Shown here: positions 58,810 to 64,000 of the stretch, one piece after another
Numbering within the stretch: position 1 is the stretch's first letter
How the letters are laid out: each line of letters starts with the position of its first letter
Origin: Adiantum capillus-veneris
Taxonomy: Eukaryota > Streptophyta > Polypodiopsida > Polypodiales > Pteridaceae
Direction: 5' to 3'
Length of the DNA: 64,000 nucleotides
Assembly: GCA_014529385.2 (NCBI GenBank)
Contig: CM043942.1
Coordinates: 24,206,469-24,270,468, forward strand
Notes under the pieces: model-generated
Databases searched by the model: none
Seen by the model: only the letters and a program-made list of their open reading frames with translations
Told to the model about the DNA's origin: nothing
Position numbers and translations under genes: made by a program

Positions 58810-59275
58810 AGCTAGATCCCACTTTAAAATCTCTACATCTCTAAGCTTTAAGAAACAAAAAACATAAGCACATAGAATTGAATTAAAAAAACACCCTTAA
58901 GCTCTACACCCTAAGCTTTAGATCTCTATGCTCTACACTTCACTTTAAAATTTCTACATTTTTAAGCTCTAGAGCCCCTTTTACAAATTTAAAACTGTAG
59001 ATCCTTAAGTTGTAAATCCCACTTTAAAAACTTTAAAGTTCTAAGTCCTAAAACTCTAGTGTCTCGGGGTGACCCTCCCCTACCTATGGATCCATGTAAC
59101 ATTTTCACTTTCTTTAATTCAAAGTTTTACCTTCTAATAAAAGAAAAACTCTAGGTCCTCATTGGATCATTGGAGACCTTACTTTAAAAGTTCTACATCT
59201 TTAAGTTCTAAACTTAGCTTTAAAATCTCTAAAAATAAAATTAAAAAATCTTTAAAGATTAAAGCTCTAAAGGAT
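58810..59275. repeat. Degenerate repeat of a CTTTAAAATCTCTACATC motif
   Basis: Many imperfect copies of phrases such as CACTTTAAAATCTCTACATC and TTTAAGCTCTA, spaced about 30-60 bp. It looks like an old tandem repeat. Confidence 0.6.
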
Positions 59276-59940
59276 AATTCCTTCCATAAAGTTTTAACTA
59301 ACTATGGACACTTGGGCGCAAGCAGCACTCAGAGGATTGGTCTAAGACTACTTGTGCCTTGTTGTCAGCAGATGGAATGCCTAGGATGGAGGCAAATCTT
59401 GGCCATCGGTAAATAAAAGATATCAGAATGAGGCAGGGTGGTAGGGGTGGCTGCCCTGATAGCCATTGTAATTATGATCCCTGGATGTTGTCATGGCTTA
59501 ACATGAGCATGACAAAACCTTATAATTTTTTGGGCTGCTTAATATAATCCACTCACAATTGTGAGTTTTGCTATTAAAAAAAAAAATTTAACAATAAAAA
59601 TGACAACTTTAGTCTATTACTTCAAATTTCAAGGGGTGAACTAAATTCTCAAAATAAAAAGGTGGGTAAAAAGACTACTCAAATTTCAAAATGAAAAAGT
59701 GAATCTTGGGATTTGTGGAGCCTCTAAGGCTTTATCATTTAACATGTAAGGCATGCTTTCAAAGGCATTGAGCAACCCAAAATCTTTTCCTTGATATATG
59801 AGCATTCGTTTCATATTTCAAGACTCAAGACATGTCCATCATTAAATTTACACACTCTTCATTTCAATGAGTGCCCACTATCTTCTTTCAACCGATCAAC
59901 ATTTTTGGCCTATCAAAAAATGCTTAAAAATAGAACTCAA
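59276..59940. other. AT-rich, no gene
   Basis: Nothing supported beyond an A-run at about 59577. Confidence 0.5.
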
Positions 59941-60103
59941 CCTTTTTCCTATTTTAGTTAGCAAAAAGAGAAGGCAACGCTATAGCCTTTGCCCTTTGGG
60001 CAGCCAAAAAATCTTACATTTAAAAAAAAAAAACATCTCCTTTTTCATTAGCAAAAAGGGAAACCATTACTTAGGCCTCCCCCCTTTGGGGCAGGCCAAA
60101 AAT
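59941..60103 (+). repeat. Two diverged copies of an unnamed repeat
   Basis: 59941-60011 and 60040-60103 share the order CCTTTTTC..TTAGCAAAAAG, then a GGCCT-like box, CCCTTTGGG and CAGGCCAAAAA. A third copy lies inverted at 62658-62723. Confidence 0.55.
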
Positions 60104-61275
60104 GGAAATGGAGAGAAGTATCTTGCACAAGACGTCTGCCACTTGTGTTTCTCTAGACTCTTGGCATCTCCTTCCTCTTGTACTTTTTTACATAGGTCTC
60201 CAAAATTTATAGGAAATGGAAGCCATATCGTGCACCACAGTCCATTGCCTACTACATAGTCATGTTATTCAAGAACAAAATAAGGAACCTGAATTTCTCT
60301 CTTATAATTGGATATTAAAGTCCATGCCATGGCCATGTGCATTTATCTATTTAATTTCATATTGCAGTCCTTGTCTTAGCAATGTAGGCAGATCCTGTAA
60401 ACATGTTCCAAGAGACTACATTTCAAATAAAAAGCTCTTTAAGAACTTTAGTAAACATTTAACCAACTTTAGTTTCCATAGTTAATGCCGTTATGAAGAG
60501 CTAGGATTTCTATCATCTCAATTCATCTTGCTTCCATCTATGCATTCATCATCATTGTTACCTGCCATCATATCCATTATATCTATCCTTGCAATTATCG
60601 TGCTCCGTGCGAGTCATTTGTCCGCTACATCCCTACTGCTACAATCCCTTCTATATCAAATCTCATCCTGTTTGTCATGGCCCTTCGTCTTTCATACTTC
60701 TCTCATGTCGATCATGTCTACCCCAATCTCCATCATCATGTAGATCATGTCTATATTGTGATCTGCTTCATCATCTCTTCTACGACTTCTGCCCTCATGT
60801 CAATTGTTGTGTCACTTTTGCTATCATGTCTATATTCTTTCACAAATCATCGTCCCTTGTGTCATGGAGCTACTACCAAAATCAACACAAATCTACTTAT
60901 GCTTTCCCAATTTCATCGATAGATTACAGCAATAGAGAATACGAATCTACCTATACAGAAGAGGAAACACTGTCGTAGACACAATGCCGACTCTCCCATA
61001 CTTCTGTATGGCACTCAATAGAATGTGCACTATCTATTTTGTTTGCAATTTAAAATCTTCATGGTCTCGAAAGTTTTTCTTATGTTCTACTTTTGTTCGT
61101 AGTTCATCAAAGGTAAGCTTTTTGAAGTGCGTACTTGTTCATGTGAAACCACTACAAATAAGTTGAGTGCTCTATCTTGATGTATACATTGCACTAGTGC
61201 TTTACATACAAAAACAAGGTGAGATTTCACGATGGCTTTCCAAAAAGGAAATCAAGATATGAGGGAAATAAAAAT

Positions 61276-61278
<3 letters not shown>
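60104..61278. other. AT-rich intergenic stretch with Ser-rich spurious frames
   Basis: Three overlapping frames at 60528-60978 come from a CATCAT/TCTC-rich sequence. No gene is supported. Confidence 0.5.

Positions 61279-61337
<59 letters not shown>
61279..61337. repeat. AT/AG compound microsatellite
   Basis: About 36 bp of AT followed by AG. Confidence 0.97.
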
Positions 61338-61346
<9 letters not shown>

Positions 61347-62657
61347 TCACAATCGCTTGTTCTTGTGAAAAAAGCTCTTTACTCTTTAAAAGCTTTAAAA
61401 ATAGAAAGTACACAAAATAAAAGCAATGTAGTCCCATCCTAAGAAAAAAGAACAAGTATAAATTGTGTGTTCATGTTTAAAGTAATATAAGATGAGCAAG
61501 GACAAAAAAATAAACAAGGCAAAGTCTTAAAAATCCCTGTAAGGCTATGAAATGAAAGGGACCCATTTGACAAATTCCATCAACATTTAAGACGAGTCTC
61601 CATCGTTGGCACTGAAAACATTGGAAGGATGCCTAACTCGACTCAACACTAAGGCTTCTTTTAGAAAGCCAAAAAGAGTATTTAGATGTAACATAACAAT
61701 CACTCTCATTTTCATATTGAAAAAAATGTTTAGAAAAATCTTTTGTACTCATCTTGATACATTATTTGTTGAAACATTTTCTCCAATAGTATTTCACTAT
61801 ATCTTGAGAAAATAAATTGTTATGACAAGGCGAGGACAAGGCCAACCAAGCAAGACTAGTTTCTTGAATGGCAAGAACTTGCCAAGGCGACAAATGGATA
61901 GTTTTCTATGCTTCTCCAAGTGATACCAAGTTGAAATCGGCTCTCTTGGATGACCAAAGAGAGAGTAGAGAAGCAGGACAAGATATGTACGCTCGAGAAA
62001 GCATGTGATGGCAATACGATTGTGGTCTTAGCGGCCTAGGCCACGTCAAGGGGCCACCTTCACATTCAAGAAAGAAAATAACCTTATTAGGCTTACCAAC
62101 TAAACACAAGCATGACTTTCATGCTCTATTGCATCTTTGCTTAGCATCCATAAGATCAAAGTAGGCCCAGAGAGGCTAGAGGATGTAAGGGACTAGTATA
62201 AGGGATATAACAACCTTCTGCCTCACAATGGTTATCAGTGGATTTTCACACACTATTTTGATGGTTTCTCAAAGGGAAGACGAGCTCACCATGGAGGTCA
62301 CACATTATCCACATGTTGTTTGATGCTTTGTAAGTTGTAGGGGACAAAAGAGAGAGACATAAGAGAGGTACATAATCAAATACATTTGGGGATAACCATG
62401 AGGTTGATAGTCATTATCCTTGCAATACTAAAAGTAGGACATGGGGTGGCCATCAAGAACTAGTCTAGAATTGGGGATTCTAGACATACAGGGTCCATGG
62501 CATGTCTAAAAAACAGGGCCCACATGACAGTTTGCAAGTGTCTCAAGGATAGTTTGGATTTTATGCATGGCATCTAGGCAGTCAGGCACATGTAAAAGGT
62601 AGGGCATCATTGTGTGTGAGAGGTACCATCATCACTTCTCCCCTTGTTTGTTAAATT
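61338..62657. other. Intergenic stretch, no gene seen
   Basis: AT-rich with short Lys-coding stretches. No domain or element recognised. Confidence 0.5.
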
Positions 62658-62723
62658 CCTTTTTGGCATGCCCCAAAGGGGTGAGGCCTTAGTGATGCCT
62701 CCCCTTTTTGATAATTAAAAAGG
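62658..62723 (-). repeat. Inverted copy of the 59.9-60.1 kb repeat
   Basis: The minus strand reads CCTTTTTAATTATCAAAAAG, then AGGCCTCACCCCTTTGGGGC and ATGCCAAAAAGG, matching the pattern at 60040-60103. Confidence 0.55.
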
Positions 62724-62900
62724 AGATTATTTTTTGAAAAGATACATAAATTTTTGATTGGTTAGAATAGATAAAATATACTCATTACCAAGGCAACACA
62801 TATATCCACATTTCCATTGAATTGTGGAAAGCATATATACATCATTGAATTCCCACCAACACGTCACTTTATTCCCAAATCTTGTCGCCCGACTTTAACG

Positions 62901-62903
<3 letters not shown>

Positions 62904-62966
<63 letters not shown>
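62904..62966. repeat. GA microsatellite
   Basis: About 63 bp of GA dinucleotides. Confidence 0.97.
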
Positions 62967-62969
<3 letters not shown>

Positions 62970-63172
62970 TCAAAGTTGGCTCACAAGTCCACCATTGCAG
63001 ATAGGATGTTTCTAGCGATGGAGAGTACAACTAGTTTTGCCTCTCAATCTGTGACAACGATTTCCCTCGAGCCTTGATATGGTGTTTGGGAATGCGCCTT
63101 TTGTGTCATTTTTTTGAGAGGAATGCTACTTGCATTGCATCGCTTACGAGAGCGACAATCTACGTAGCAATT

Positions 63173-63704
<532 letters not shown>

Positions 63705-63719
63705 TCAAGTTTGATAGAG

Positions 63720-63937
63720 AGATGATAACTTTTGAATGAAAGCATATGTGTGTGTGCGCCTCATTATTAATTGACACCTCTTTTTGGGAGGTGGGATCAA
63801 TGGCTCACGATCACCGGTTGATTGTGACCATTGGATTGCGTAGGGAATGCCAAAGATTCCCACATTTCTAGATTTGAGGCTTGAACCAGCCACCCTCTCC
63901 CCCACAGGATTGACTCTAACCACTAGGCTATCGTGCA
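63720..63937 (-). mobile_element. SINE-like element with tRNA-type head
   Basis: The minus strand from about 63937 has TAGCCTAGTGGTTAGAGTC (A box, 63912-63930) and GGTTCAAGCCT (B box, 63877-63887), the normal layout of a tRNA-derived SINE promoter. The body continues to about 63720. The 3' tail and target duplication were not identified, so the end is approximate. Confidence 0.65.
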
Positions 63938-64000
63938 TTCATTGAAAGGTATGTGTGTGGTAAGTTTATAGATCATGGCATCACGACCAAGTTTACATCT

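Noticed and set aside
60528-60978. Host gene in the AT-rich right arm
   Set aside because: Overlapping Ser/Ile/His-rich frames from low-complexity sequence; no domain, splice pattern or start context.

Overview
The window is nuclear DNA from a land plant, most likely a fern. The evidence is a pentatricopeptide-repeat (PPR) gene of the PLS class with an exact 102-residue period and MYAKCG / SWNALIAGYA / CILKACG wording, plus Ty3, copia and LINE elements with initiator-Met-tRNA primer sites and abundant CT/GA and AT microsatellites. The fern call is an inference from protein style. No bacterial or organellar gene organisation is seen, and no clearly intact host gene is present.

Layout. 0.6-3.2 kb: a PPR gene (849-2396) that stops where a conserved Trp should be, followed by decayed E and DYW-like remnants. 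3.9-6.6, 19.1-19.35, 54.2-56.8 and 57.23-57.3 kb: one decayed tandem PPR array of about 20 units of roughly 300 bp, all on the + strand, split by three insertions. Insertion 1 (6574-19088) is a minus-strand Ty3 element that carries a copia element (10661-15306) inside its reverse-transcriptase region. Insertion 2 (about 19352-54160) is a deep nest: a minus-strand LINE (LINE-1); a second non-LTR element (LINE-2); inside LINE-2 a composite LTR element X (25832-47747); inside X a Ty3 element A (27833-44030); inside A a young Ty3 chromovirus B (31757-40643); and beyond X, 18S-rRNA-like fragments, a third non-LTR fragment and a truncated Ty3 fragment. Insertion 3 (56809-57226) is a 0.42-kb terminal-inverted-repeat element with a tRNA-like segment. 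57.3-64 kb is AT-rich non-coding DNA with microsatellites, degenerate repeats and a tRNA-headed SINE-like element on the minus strand.

How the pieces relate. Target-site duplications give the order of events: copia in Ty3-1 (TAGTG), B in A (GATGG), X in LINE-2 (CAGGA), Ty3-1 in the PPR array (ACGG). Nearly all TE coding regions are broken. B is closest to intact, with one frameshift in the RNase H region.

The most unusual structure is element X. Both outer ends are genuine LTR termini in minus orientation and are flanked by a perfect 5-bp duplication, yet its core (primer site, interior, polypurine tract) is in plus orientation, so each end is a large LTR palindrome. X carries no recognisable pol and encodes an unrecognised coiled-coil-like ORF. 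Other notable items are antisense 18S-like rRNA fragments next to non-LTR elements, and the TIR element with an internal Pol III-like promoter.
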